NCBI GenBank assembly: GCA_020252385.1
Contig: JADCDC010000238.1
Coordinates: forward strand, 1-6,494
Length of the DNA: 6,494 bases
From: Aestuariivirga sp.
GTDB lineage: Bacteria > Pseudomonadota > Alphaproteobacteria > Rhizobiales > Aestuariivirgaceae
Direction of reading: 5' to 3'
Of this stretch, positions 1-6,494 are shown piece by piece. A model generated the notes under the pieces. The model was not told the DNA's origin and ran no database searches. It saw only the letters and a program-made list of their open reading frames with translations. A program made the position numbers and the translations under genes. Numbering within the stretch: position 1 is the first letter of the stretch; each line of letters opens with the position of its first letter.

Positions 1-33
1 AGAGGATTGCCCGCTCGGGGCGGGCAATGACGA
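1..33. repeat. Right half of a dispersed palindromic repeat, cut by the window edge
   Basis: This segment is nearly identical to 2464-2497, differing by one base missing from a G run in the loop. It holds a perfect 9-bp stem (ATTGCCCGC at 6-14 paired with GCGGGCAAT at 20-28) around a TCGGG loop and ends in ATGACGA, the inner part of the inverted repeat seen in the complete copy at 2411-2499. Similarity stops after about position 33, so that is the element boundary. The left half would lie before base 1. The element sits in the clpP upstream region; by analogy with the complete copy it may terminate the preceding gene (often tig in this cluster, not visible here). Confidence 0.75.
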
Positions 34-161
34 CAAGGCGGGGAGAGGCGGGTACGCCGTGGGAGGCATCAACAGGAAACCTTTGGCCTGCTGAGGATTT
101 GTTGTGTGCGGTGGTTCACATTGTGCCAGCTGGGGGAGGGGTGGCCGATATTGGACGGATA

Positions 162-178
162 GTCAACCCAGGGTTAAC
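162..178. promoter_or_regulatory. Near-perfect 17-bp palindrome upstream of clpP, possible operator
   Basis: GTCAACCC (162-169) and GGGTTAAC (171-178) form inverted arms around a single A, with one mismatch in 16 arm bases. It lies about 90 bp upstream of the clpP start. TTGGAC at 151-156 stands 17 bp from TTAACG at 174-179, so a weak sigma-70-type promoter would overlap the right arm, which is how a repressor operator would be placed. The symmetry is directly visible; the promoter and operator roles are inference, and I recognise no specific regulator for it. Confidence 0.3.
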
Positions 179-211
179 GTTTCGGGGGAAGCCCCTTCCA
201 TCCTCCCGCTG

Positions 212-234
212 GCTCCCCTATCTAGGGAGGGAGC
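212..234 (+). other. Imperfect hairpin in the clpP leader
   Basis: GCTCCC (212-217) can pair with GGGAGC (229-234), and CTA (218-220) with TAG (223-225), leaving a GGA bulge. The stem ends 31 nt before the clpP start and leaves the ribosome binding site (around 256-261) free. No T run follows, so it is not a terminator. It could stabilise the 5' end of the clpP message or be incidental in GC-rich DNA. Confidence 0.3.
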
Positions 235-265
235 TGAGAAACCGATTCATTTTCCGAAGGACATC

Positions 266-898
266 ATGCGCGATCCCGTCGAATTCCTCACCACCGGAGC
301 CTTCTGGCCGTCCGTCATCCAGCAGGAAAGCCGGGGCGAGCGCGTTTATGACCTTCCCTCTCGCCTTCTGCGGGAGCGCATCATCTTCATCACGGGCCCG
401 ATCGACGACAATGTCGCGGCCTCGATCTGCATGCAGCTGCTGTTCCTCGAGGCGGAGAACCCCAAGAAGGAAATCTCCATGTATATCAACAGCCCGGGCG
501 GTGTCGTCACCTCCGGCCTGTCGATCTACGACACCATGCAGTTCATCCGCTGCCCGGTGTCCACGACCGTGATGGGGCAGGCGGCCTCCATGGGCTCGCT
601 GCTGCTGACCGCGGGCGAGAAGGGCCTGAGGTTCGCGCTTCCCAATTCCCGCATCATGGTTCACCAGCCCTCGGGCGGCTACCAGGGCCAGGTCACTGAC
701 ATTCTGATCCACGCCAAGGAAGTCGAGAGCCTGAAGCGCCGGCTGAACGAAATCTACGTCCACCACACCGGGCGCGACTACAAGACCATCGAGGACGCGC
801 TCGAGCGCGACAATTTCTTCACGTCGGAAGCCGCCCTCGCCTTCGGCCTGATCGACAAGGTCATCGAGAAGCGGCCGGTGCCCGCCGAGGGGAAGTGA
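266..898 (+). CDS. clpP: ATP-dependent Clp protease proteolytic subunit ClpP
   Basis: Serine peptidase (family S14) that forms a barrel of two stacked heptamers and degrades cytoplasmic proteins threaded in by ClpX or ClpA. The 210-residue product has the full catalytic triad: Ser108 in GQAASMG, His133 in MVHQPSGG and Asp182 in ERDNFF, matching E. coli Ser111, His136 and Asp185 of the precursor (207 aa). By alignment with the E. coli processing site, residues 1-11 look like a short propeptide and the mature chain would begin at Ala12 (AFWPSVIQQ). The reading frame is open back to 104, but the ATG at 266 is preceded by GAAGGA at 5-nt spacing and gives the family length; the 54 extra residues resemble nothing in ClpP. 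Odd: the axial-loop segment reads AFWPSVIQQESRGERVYDLP instead of the near-invariant ALVPMVIEQTxRGERxYDIY. clpX follows 208 bp downstream, its cognate unfoldase. Confidence 0.97.
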   Translation: MRDPVEFLTTGAFWPSVIQQESRGERVYDLPSRLLRERIIFITGPIDDNVAASICMQLLFLEAENPKKEISMYINSPGGVVTSGLSIYDTMQFIRCPVSTTVMGQAASMGSLLLTAGEKGLRFALPNSRIMVHQPSGGYQGQVTDILIHAKEVESLKRRLNEIYVHHTGRDYKTIEDALERDNFFTSEAALAFGLIDKVIEKRPVPAEGK

Positions 899-965
899 CG
901 GCGGCAGTTATCCACCGGGCAGGAGGTCCCGGAGTCGCATGGGTGATGCGCAAGGGCAATCAATC

Positions 966-991
966 CTTGATTAACCATGTCTGCCCATGCT
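966..991 (+). promoter_or_regulatory. Candidate heat-shock (RpoH-like) promoter for clpX
   Basis: CTTGAT at 966-971 and CCCATGCT at 984-991, 12 bp apart, resemble the sigma-32 pattern CTTGAA...CCCCATnT. The -35-like part lies inside a perfect 6-bp inverted repeat (AATCAA 958-963 and TTGATT 967-972). A start near 1000 would give a leader of roughly 105 nt before clpX. Heat-shock control of clpX is common in proteobacteria, but the match is imperfect and this remains inference. The rest of the 208-bp spacer (899-1106) shows a weak 5-bp hairpin (936-950) without a T tract and no clear terminator, so readthrough from clpP into clpX is also likely. Confidence 0.3.
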
Positions 992-1106
992 GAACTACTG
1001 ATTTGAATCCGGTGCGGCCGGAGCAATGGACGGAACCGCCGCAGTGGTGGGGACGTCTCGTGAAAGCCTGCGTGCGTACCACGCAGCATTCGTCCGAGGA
1101 GAGCTT

Positions 1107-2375
1107 ATGAGTAAGGCGACGGGGAGCGACAGCAAGAACACCTTGTACTGCTCCTTCTGCGGCAAGAGCCAGCATGAGGTCCGCAAGCTGATTGCGGGCC
1201 CGACCGTGTTCATCTGCGATGAATGCGTCGAACTGTGCATGGACATCATCCGCGAGGAGAACAAGACTTCGCTGGCGAAGTCCAAGGACGGCGTGCCCAC
1301 ACCGCACGAGATCCGCAAGGTCCTGGACGACTACGTCATCGGCCAGGAGCATGCCAAGAAGGTGCTCTCGGTCGCGGTGCACAACCACTACAAGCGCCTG
1401 AACCACGCGCAGAAGAACAACGACGTGGAACTGGCGAAGTCCAACATCCTGCTGGTCGGCCCCACGGGCTCCGGCAAGACGCTGCTTGCCCAGACGCTGG
1501 CGCGCATCCTGGACGTGCCCTTCACCATGGCGGACGCCACCACGCTGACCGAAGCCGGCTACGTGGGCGAGGACGTCGAGAACATCATCCTGAAGCTCCT
1601 GCAGGCCGCCGACTACAACGTCGAGCGCGCCCAGCGCGGCATCGTCTACATCGACGAGGTCGACAAGATCAGCCGCAAGTCCGACAACCCCTCGATCACC
1701 AGGGACGTGTCGGGCGAGGGCGTGCAGCAGGCGCTCCTGAAGATCATGGAAGGAACGGTCGCCTCCGTGCCGCCGCAGGGCGGGCGCAAGCATCCGCAGC
1801 AGGAATTCCTGCAGGTGGACACCACCAACATCCTGTTCATCTGCGGCGGCGCCTTCGCCGGCCTCGAGCGCATCATCAACCAGCGCTCCAAGGGCTCTGG
1901 CCTCGGCTTCGGCGCGGAAGTGCGCTCGGCGGAAGACCGCCGCACCGGCCAGGTGCTGCGTGAGCTCGAGCCCGAGGATCTCCTCAAGTTCGGCCTCATC
2001 CCCGAGTTCGTCGGCCGCCTGCCGGTCGTTGCGACCCTCGAGGACCTGGACGAGCCGGCCCTGATGCAGATCCTGGTCGAGCCCAAGAACGCCATCGTGA
2101 AGCAGTACCAGCGGCTGTTCGAGATGGAGGGCGTCAAGCTCACCTTCCCGGACGAGGCGCTGCATGCGATCGCCCGGCGCGCCATTGAGCGCAAGACGGG
2201 TGCCCGTGGGCTTCGCTCCATCATGGAGTCGATCCTGCTCGAGACCATGTTCGACCTGCCCGCCATGAACGGGGTGGAAGAGGTGGTGATCTCGAAGGAC
2301 GTGGTGGACGGGGCGGCCAAGCCGCTCCTGATCTACGCCGACAAGCAGGGCGGAAAGGCCACCGCCTCGGCCTGA
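1107..2375 (+). CDS. clpX: ATP-dependent Clp protease ATP-binding subunit ClpX
   Basis: AAA+ unfoldase that forms a hexamer, recognises ssrA-tagged and native substrates, unfolds them with ATP and translocates them into ClpP. The 422-residue product shows, in order: the N-terminal zinc-binding domain with Cys15, Cys18, Cys37 and Cys40; Walker A GPTGSGKT at 118-125; pore-1 loop GYVG at 151-154; Walker B with YIDE at 181-184; pore-2 RKH at 227-229; the ClpP-docking loop as LGF at 266-268; the probable arginine finger Arg304 in FVGR; and sensor 2 GARGLR at 366-371. All ATPase elements are intact. The frame is open back to an ATG at 1026, but 1107 has GAGGAG at 1096-1101 with 5-nt spacing and begins with the conserved MSKA...KNTLYCSFCGK. 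A hairpin starts directly after the stop codon. Confidence 0.98.
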   Translation: MSKATGSDSKNTLYCSFCGKSQHEVRKLIAGPTVFICDECVELCMDIIREENKTSLAKSKDGVPTPHEIRKVLDDYVIGQEHAKKVLSVAVHNHYKRLNHAQKNNDVELAKSNILLVGPTGSGKTLLAQTLARILDVPFTMADATTLTEAGYVGEDVENIILKLLQAADYNVERAQRGIVYIDEVDKISRKSDNPSITRDVSGEGVQQALLKIMEGTVASVPPQGGRKHPQQEFLQVDTTNILFICGGAFAGLERIINQRSKGSGLGFGAEVRSAEDRRTGQVLRELEPEDLLKFGLIPEFVGRLPVVATLEDLDEPALMQILVEPKNAIVKQYQRLFEMEGVKLTFPDEALHAIARRAIERKTGARGLRSIMESILLETMFDLPAMNGVEEVVISKDVVDGAAKPLLIYADKQGGKATASA

Positions 2376-2400
2376 GGAGGGGGCCCACGCGGCCCCCTCC
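2376..2400 (+). other. Perfect GC-rich hairpin abutting the clpX stop codon
   Basis: GGAGGGGGCC (2376-2385) pairs perfectly with GGCCCCCTCC (2391-2400) around a CACGC loop, a 10-bp stem that begins on the base after the clpX TGA. The following bases (ATTACAACAG) contain no T tract, so it is not a classical Rho-independent terminator. It may protect the 3' end of the message from exonucleases or act together with the proper terminator 20 bp downstream. Confidence 0.65.
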
Positions 2401-2410
2401 ATTACAACAG

Positions 2411-2499
2411 CTTTCGTCATGCCACGGCTTGACCGTGGCATCTTCTTTTTCCTGGTCAGCGAAGAGGATTGCCCGCTCGGGGGCGGGCAATGACGAAAG
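2411..2499. repeat. Complete 89-bp palindromic repeat with 10-bp terminal inverted repeats
   Basis: The element is bounded by CTTTCGTCAT (2411-2420) and its perfect complement ATGACGAAAG (2490-2499). Inside are two hairpins: ATGCCACGG/CCGTGGCAT (2419-2427 and 2433-2441, CTTGA loop) and ATTGCCCGC/GCGGGCAAT (2468-2476 and 2483-2491, TCGGGG loop). They are separated by a 26-bp linker containing TTCTTTTT. Its right half recurs at 1-33. With no coding capacity, it looks like a small non-autonomous intergenic element; similar GTCATGCC-type palindromes are scattered in alphaproteobacterial genomes (from general knowledge, family name not assigned). Confidence 0.75.
2419..2450 (+). terminator. Rho-independent terminator after clpX, supplied by the repeat
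   Basis: A perfect 9-bp stem ATGCCACGG/CCGTGGCAT with a 5-nt CTTGA loop is followed at once by a T-rich tract (TCTTCTTTTT, 2441-2450). The orientation is right for transcripts leaving clpX and separates the clpP-clpX unit from lon. The hairpin is the left half of the 89-bp repeat element, so the terminator appears to come from that repeat. Confidence 0.75.
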
Positions 2500-2533
2500 G
2501 GAAGCGGTCGGGGCGCGCCGCATTTGCCCCACA

Positions 2534-2561
2534 TTGAAAATTCCTTACCGCCTCTCCACAT
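2534..2561 (+). promoter_or_regulatory. Candidate lon promoter
   Basis: TTGAAA (2534-2539) is separated by 16 bp from CCACAT (2556-2561), a partial fit to the heat-shock pattern (TTGAAA...CCCCAT) and to an ordinary -35 with a poor -10. lon is heat-shock induced in many proteobacteria, which makes an RpoH site plausible. It would produce a leader of about 145 nt. The match is partial and other start sites closer to lon are possible. Confidence 0.25.
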
Positions 2562-2659
2562 CTCTCTCTGACGCCGAGGCTGGCTTCGCGGGGATTTGCG
2601 CGTAAGATGCATGTGAATCGCCGGATTGCGGCCTTGATGCCCAAACCCAGGGCGCCCCT

Positions 2660-2683
2660 GACTGGCGGCACGTTGCGCCAGTC
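2660..2683 (+). other. Perfect 8-bp hairpin in the lon leader
   Basis: GACTGGCG (2660-2667) pairs with CGCCAGTC (2676-2683) around an 8-nt GCACGTTG loop. It ends 17 nt before the AAAGGA ribosome binding site (2701-2706), leaving that site free. No T tract follows, so it is not a terminator. It could affect message stability or ribosome access, but nothing shows that it senses temperature or a ligand. Confidence 0.5.
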
Positions 2684-2712
2684 TCCGAAGGCGGCCCATG
2701 AAAGGAAGTAGA

Positions 2713-5136
<2,424 letters not shown>

Positions 5137-5159
5137 GGCCGCCATCACCAGACGACATC

Positions 5160-5187
5160 AGGGCCGCCCTTCGGGGCGGCCCTTCTT
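5160..5187 (+). terminator. Rho-independent terminator of lon with UUCG tetraloop
   Basis: AGGGCCGCCC (5160-5169) pairs perfectly with GGGCGGCCCT (5174-5183) around TTCG, giving the very stable C-UUCG-G closing loop. It is followed by TTCTTGCTTTC, moderately T-rich on the + strand. It begins 23 bp after the lon stop. On the - strand the stem is followed by GATGTCGTC with no T run, so it mainly serves lon, though it is the only strong hairpin between the convergent units and may also slow transcripts leaving the nrsF gene. Confidence 0.85.
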
Positions 5188-5210
5188 GCTTTCGTGAGAA
5201 GCCAGGGGTC

Positions 5211-5846
5211 CTACCAGCGCAGCACCCGCCGCCCCAGCACGGCGCCGGCAATGCCCAGCAACAGGATGCCGACCGGGTACCACAGCACCACGAAGAGCGG
5301 CGAATCGTCCGGGCAATGCGTGGCATAGGCGGTGGCGGCGATGCCGCCGGAGAGGAGGCCGGCGATGAAGCCCGTCAGCATGGGCCGCGTGGGGGCACCC
5401 TGGCGGATCGCCCACAGGGCAACCGCCAGCGGAAGAATGCCGAAGGCCGGAACGAGGACGAGGCAGGAGGCCCAGTTCGTGCCCGTCGCCGCGGCGCCCC
5501 AGGAGGTGCTCGGCATGAGCATCAGTTCGATGGCGACCATGGCGAGCAGCAGGGCAGGGGCCGCCAGCATCGCCCACAGCCGCACCTCCGCCAGCCCCTC
5601 GGGGTAGATGGCGCGGCGCAGCACCAGGAGGCTCGTCGCGGCAAGCGTCACCATCACCGCCGCCTTGGCGAGGAAGCGCCATGTGCCCGCCGCCGTGGCG
5701 AGGTCGGGGCGCGGCCCCACGCTCAGCAGCATGGCGGCCGCGGCGAGGACAATCGCCGCCCCCACCGCCAGCCACAGGGCGGCCGCGGGTGCTGGGCGCG
5801 ATCCCGTGTCGGCGGCAAGGCGCTGGATGAGATCGTCGGTCTTCAT
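5211..5846 (-). CDS. nrsF: NrsF-type membrane anti-sigma factor (DUF1109)
   Basis: A 211-residue inner-membrane protein that probably binds and silences the adjacent ECF sigma factor. It opens with a short hydrophilic segment (MKTDDLIQRLAADTG), typical of DUF1109/NrsF, followed by about six hydrophobic segments near 22-42, 58-77, 90-110, 126-147, 154-174 and 184-205. It has exactly two cysteines, Cys128 and Cys178 (in THCPDDSPLF), 50 residues apart. In Caulobacter NrsF the two conserved cysteines (131 and 181, same spacing) are needed for release of SigF under chromate and cadmium stress, as I recall that work; transfer of that signal here is inference. The start codon overlaps the sigma stop as ATGA (5846-5843), and no good ribosome binding site precedes it, so translation is probably coupled. 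It ends 74 bp from the convergent lon gene. Confidence 0.88.
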   Translation of the reverse strand: MKTDDLIQRLAADTGSRPAPAAALWLAVGAAIVLAAAAMLLSVGPRPDLATAAGTWRFLAKAAVMVTLAATSLLVLRRAIYPEGLAEVRLWAMLAAPALLLAMVAIELMLMPSTSWGAAATGTNWASCLVLVPAFGILPLAVALWAIRQGAPTRPMLTGFIAGLLSGGIAATAYATHCPDDSPLFVVLWYPVGILLLGIAGAVLGRRVLRW

Positions 5847-6391
5847 GTCTGCCGGCCGAAGCGCTGGGCGATGGCGCTGAGCCCGCGGTGAAAGGCGACG
5901 CGCACCGCACCCTCCTTCATGGAGAGTGCTGCGGCGGTCTCCTTGATCGAGCGGCCCTCGAGGGCGATCGACCTCACCACCTTCTGCTGGCCGCCATTGA
6001 GCGTGCGCACCGCCATCTCGATATGCTCCGTCTCCTCCGTTTGCGACGCCGTCTCCGGGGCGGCCAGGACCTCGGCAAAGTCCTCGATTGCCATTTCGAG
6101 CCTGACGCCCTTCCGCCGGCAGGCATCGATCGCCTTGTAGCGGGCGATGGCCGAAAGCCAGGGCAGGATCGGTTCGTCACTGCGCCAGGTCTGCCGCTTC
6201 AGGTGAACGGCCAGCAGCGTTTCCTGGACCACGTCCTCGATGCCCGACGGCAGGGTTCCCCCGATCCGCCGCGCGACCGACCGGCGGACCAGCGCCGCCG
6301 CCCGGCGGAGGAAATCGGCGTACGCGCTCTCGTCGCCGGCGAGCGCGGCACGCATCAGTCCAGCCATCACGCGCTCCTCTGCGGACGCCAT
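5843..6391 (-). CDS. sigF: ECF-family RNA polymerase sigma factor, SigF-like (ECF16 type)
   Basis: Small alternative sigma factor with only the two ECF domains. Region 2 spans about 18-94: the core-binding helix includes DVVQETLLAVHLKRQTW (53-69) and the -10 recognition part PWLSAIARYKAIDACRR (77-93). A linker follows, then region 4 (about 124-175) with a helix-turn-helix around 149-169. The partner gene coding for a DUF1109 anti-sigma factor overlaps its stop codon, which defines the SigF/ECF16 type; in Caulobacter this pair responds to heavy metals. Start choice is uncertain. The ATG at 6391 (182 aa) has AGAGG 5 nt upstream. The in-frame ATG at 6367 (174 aa) has a stronger GAGGAG (6379-6374) with 6-nt spacing and is the only one with room for a leader if the promoter at 6427-6402 is real. 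Family assignment is firm; the inducing signal is inference. Confidence 0.9.
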   Translation of the reverse strand: MASAEERVMAGLMRAALAGDESAYADFLRRAAALVRRSVARRIGGTLPSGIEDVVQETLLAVHLKRQTWRSDEPILPWLSAIARYKAIDACRRKGVRLEMAIEDFAEVLAAPETASQTEETEHIEMAVRTLNGGQQKVVRSIALEGRSIKETAAALSMKEGAVRVAFHRGLSAIAQRFGRQT

Positions 6392-6401
6392 TCATGCCTC
6401 T

Positions 6402-6427
6402 GTCGTGCCGGGACGCGGATTTGTTAC
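6402..6427 (-). promoter_or_regulatory. Candidate SigF-dependent autoregulatory promoter
   Basis: Read on the - strand, GTAACA (6427-6422) is followed after exactly 16 bp by CGAC (6405-6402). This fits the Caulobacter SigF promoter pattern, GTAACC-N16-CGAA as I recall it, at eight of ten positions including the spacing, and sits directly in front of a SigF-like gene. Transcription would start about 6-8 bp after the -10, near 6395. That leaves a leader of about 28 nt for the 6367 start but almost none for the 6391 start. Confidence 0.55.
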
Positions 6428-6440
6428 AGCCCGGCCGAAA

Positions 6441-6477
6441 TCGTGACAAGGCGGGCACCCCGTCACGACCGGTCACG
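6441..6477. promoter_or_regulatory. Cluster of GTCAC/GTGAC repeats upstream of the sigma promoter
   Basis: TCGTGAC (6441-6447) is inverted relative to GTCACGA (6462-6468), a perfect 7-bp inverted repeat with a 14-bp spacer. A further GTCACG at 6472-6477 repeats the one at 6462-6467 with a 10-bp period, one helical turn, with the palindrome GACCGGTC (6467-6474) between them. The cluster lies just upstream of the predicted -35 of the sigma operon, and could also belong to a divergent gene beyond the window. Protein binding is speculative. Confidence 0.3.
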
Positions 6478-6494
6478 CCTGCGTGCTGTGAGAG

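Larger units (their letters stand above)
2500..2712 (+). other. lon upstream region and leader, no gene seen
   Basis: This is the remaining 213 bp of the 337-bp gene-free stretch between clpX and lon. No coding sequence is convincing on either strand: the frames that cross it are antisense shadows. It contains a candidate promoter at 2534-2561, a pyrimidine-rich run (2553-2569), a possible -10-like TAAGAT at 2603-2608 without a good -35, a second CCTTGAT (2632-2638) like the one upstream of clpX, a perfect 8-bp hairpin (2660-2683), and the lon ribosome binding site at 2701-2706. Confidence 0.6.

Noticed and set aside
104..265. N-terminal extension of ClpP from the upstream ATG
   Set aside because: Not ClpP-like, spans the palindrome and leader hairpin, and the ATG at 266 has a proper ribosome binding site and gives family length.
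27..572. 181-codon + strand frame overlapping clpP in another frame
   Set aside because: The second half is Ser/Pro/Arg-rich out-of-frame clpP; no motif and no good ribosome binding site.
1026..1106. 27-residue N-terminal extension of ClpX
   Set aside because: The GGAG before 1026 is only 2 nt from the ATG, while 1107 has GAGGAG at good spacing and starts the conserved MSKA sequence.
2376..2400. Hairpin after clpX as the main intrinsic terminator
   Set aside because: The stem is perfect but no T tract follows; the hairpin at 2419-2441 with its T run fits the role better.
2660..2710. ROSE-type or fourU RNA thermometer upstream of lon
   Set aside because: The visible hairpin leaves the Shine-Dalgarno sequence unpaired and no UUUU or ROSE-like anti-SD strand is present nearby.
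2698..2712. Upstream lon start adding five residues
   Set aside because: It would place the AAAGGA ribosome binding site of the 2713 start inside the coding sequence, and no comparable site precedes 2698.
5316..5891. 191-codon + strand frame across the nrsF/sigF region
   Set aside because: Arg/Gly/His-rich shadow of the - strand operon, which carries recognisable families and a 4-bp start/stop overlap.
6177..6476. 99-codon - strand frame starting upstream of the sigma gene
   Set aside because: Arg/Gly/Pro-rich, out of frame with the sigma factor, and crosses the predicted sigma promoter.

Overview
The window is high-GC DNA with strong third-position GC bias, and its proteins look alphaproteobacterial. 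The ClpX N-terminus, the Lon sequence and the sigF/nrsF pair (an ECF16-type sigma factor with a DUF1109 membrane anti-sigma factor) all point to that class. The genus cannot be named from the sequence alone.

Layout on the + strand: (i) 1-265 is a clpP leader that opens inside a dispersed palindromic repeat and holds a near-perfect 17-bp palindrome and a leader hairpin; (ii) clpP, 266-898; (iii) a 208-bp spacer with a possible heat-shock-like promoter; (iv) clpX, 1107-2375; (v) a 337-bp gene-free stretch, 2376-2712, with a hairpin directly after the clpX stop, an 89-bp repeat element bounded by 10-bp inverted repeats whose first hairpin forms a Rho-independent terminator, and the lon leader with its own hairpin; (vi) lon, 2713-5136; (vii) a terminator with a UUCG tetraloop. 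On the - strand, converging on lon, is a two-gene operon: an ECF sigma factor (5843-6391) and its NrsF-type anti-sigma factor (5211-5846). They overlap by 4 bp (ATGA).

ClpX unfolds tagged or native substrates and feeds them to the ClpP tetradecamer; Lon is the second soluble ATP-dependent protease. clpP-clpX-lon is a classical conserved cluster. The hupB gene that often follows lon is absent, and the sigma/anti-sigma operon takes its place. The NrsF-like protein keeps exactly two cysteines, 50 residues apart, and is expected to hold the sigma factor at the inner membrane until a metal or oxidative signal releases it. A GTAACA-N16-CGAC element upstream of the sigma gene resembles the Caulobacter SigF promoter and suggests autoregulation. 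It also favours a sigma start 24 bp downstream of the longest reading frame.

I see no mobile element with a transposase, CRISPR array, tRNA or rRNA. This is mainly a housekeeping region, and I found no convincing undescribed system. The most useful leads are the repeat pair bracketing clpP-clpX and the control region of the sigma operon.
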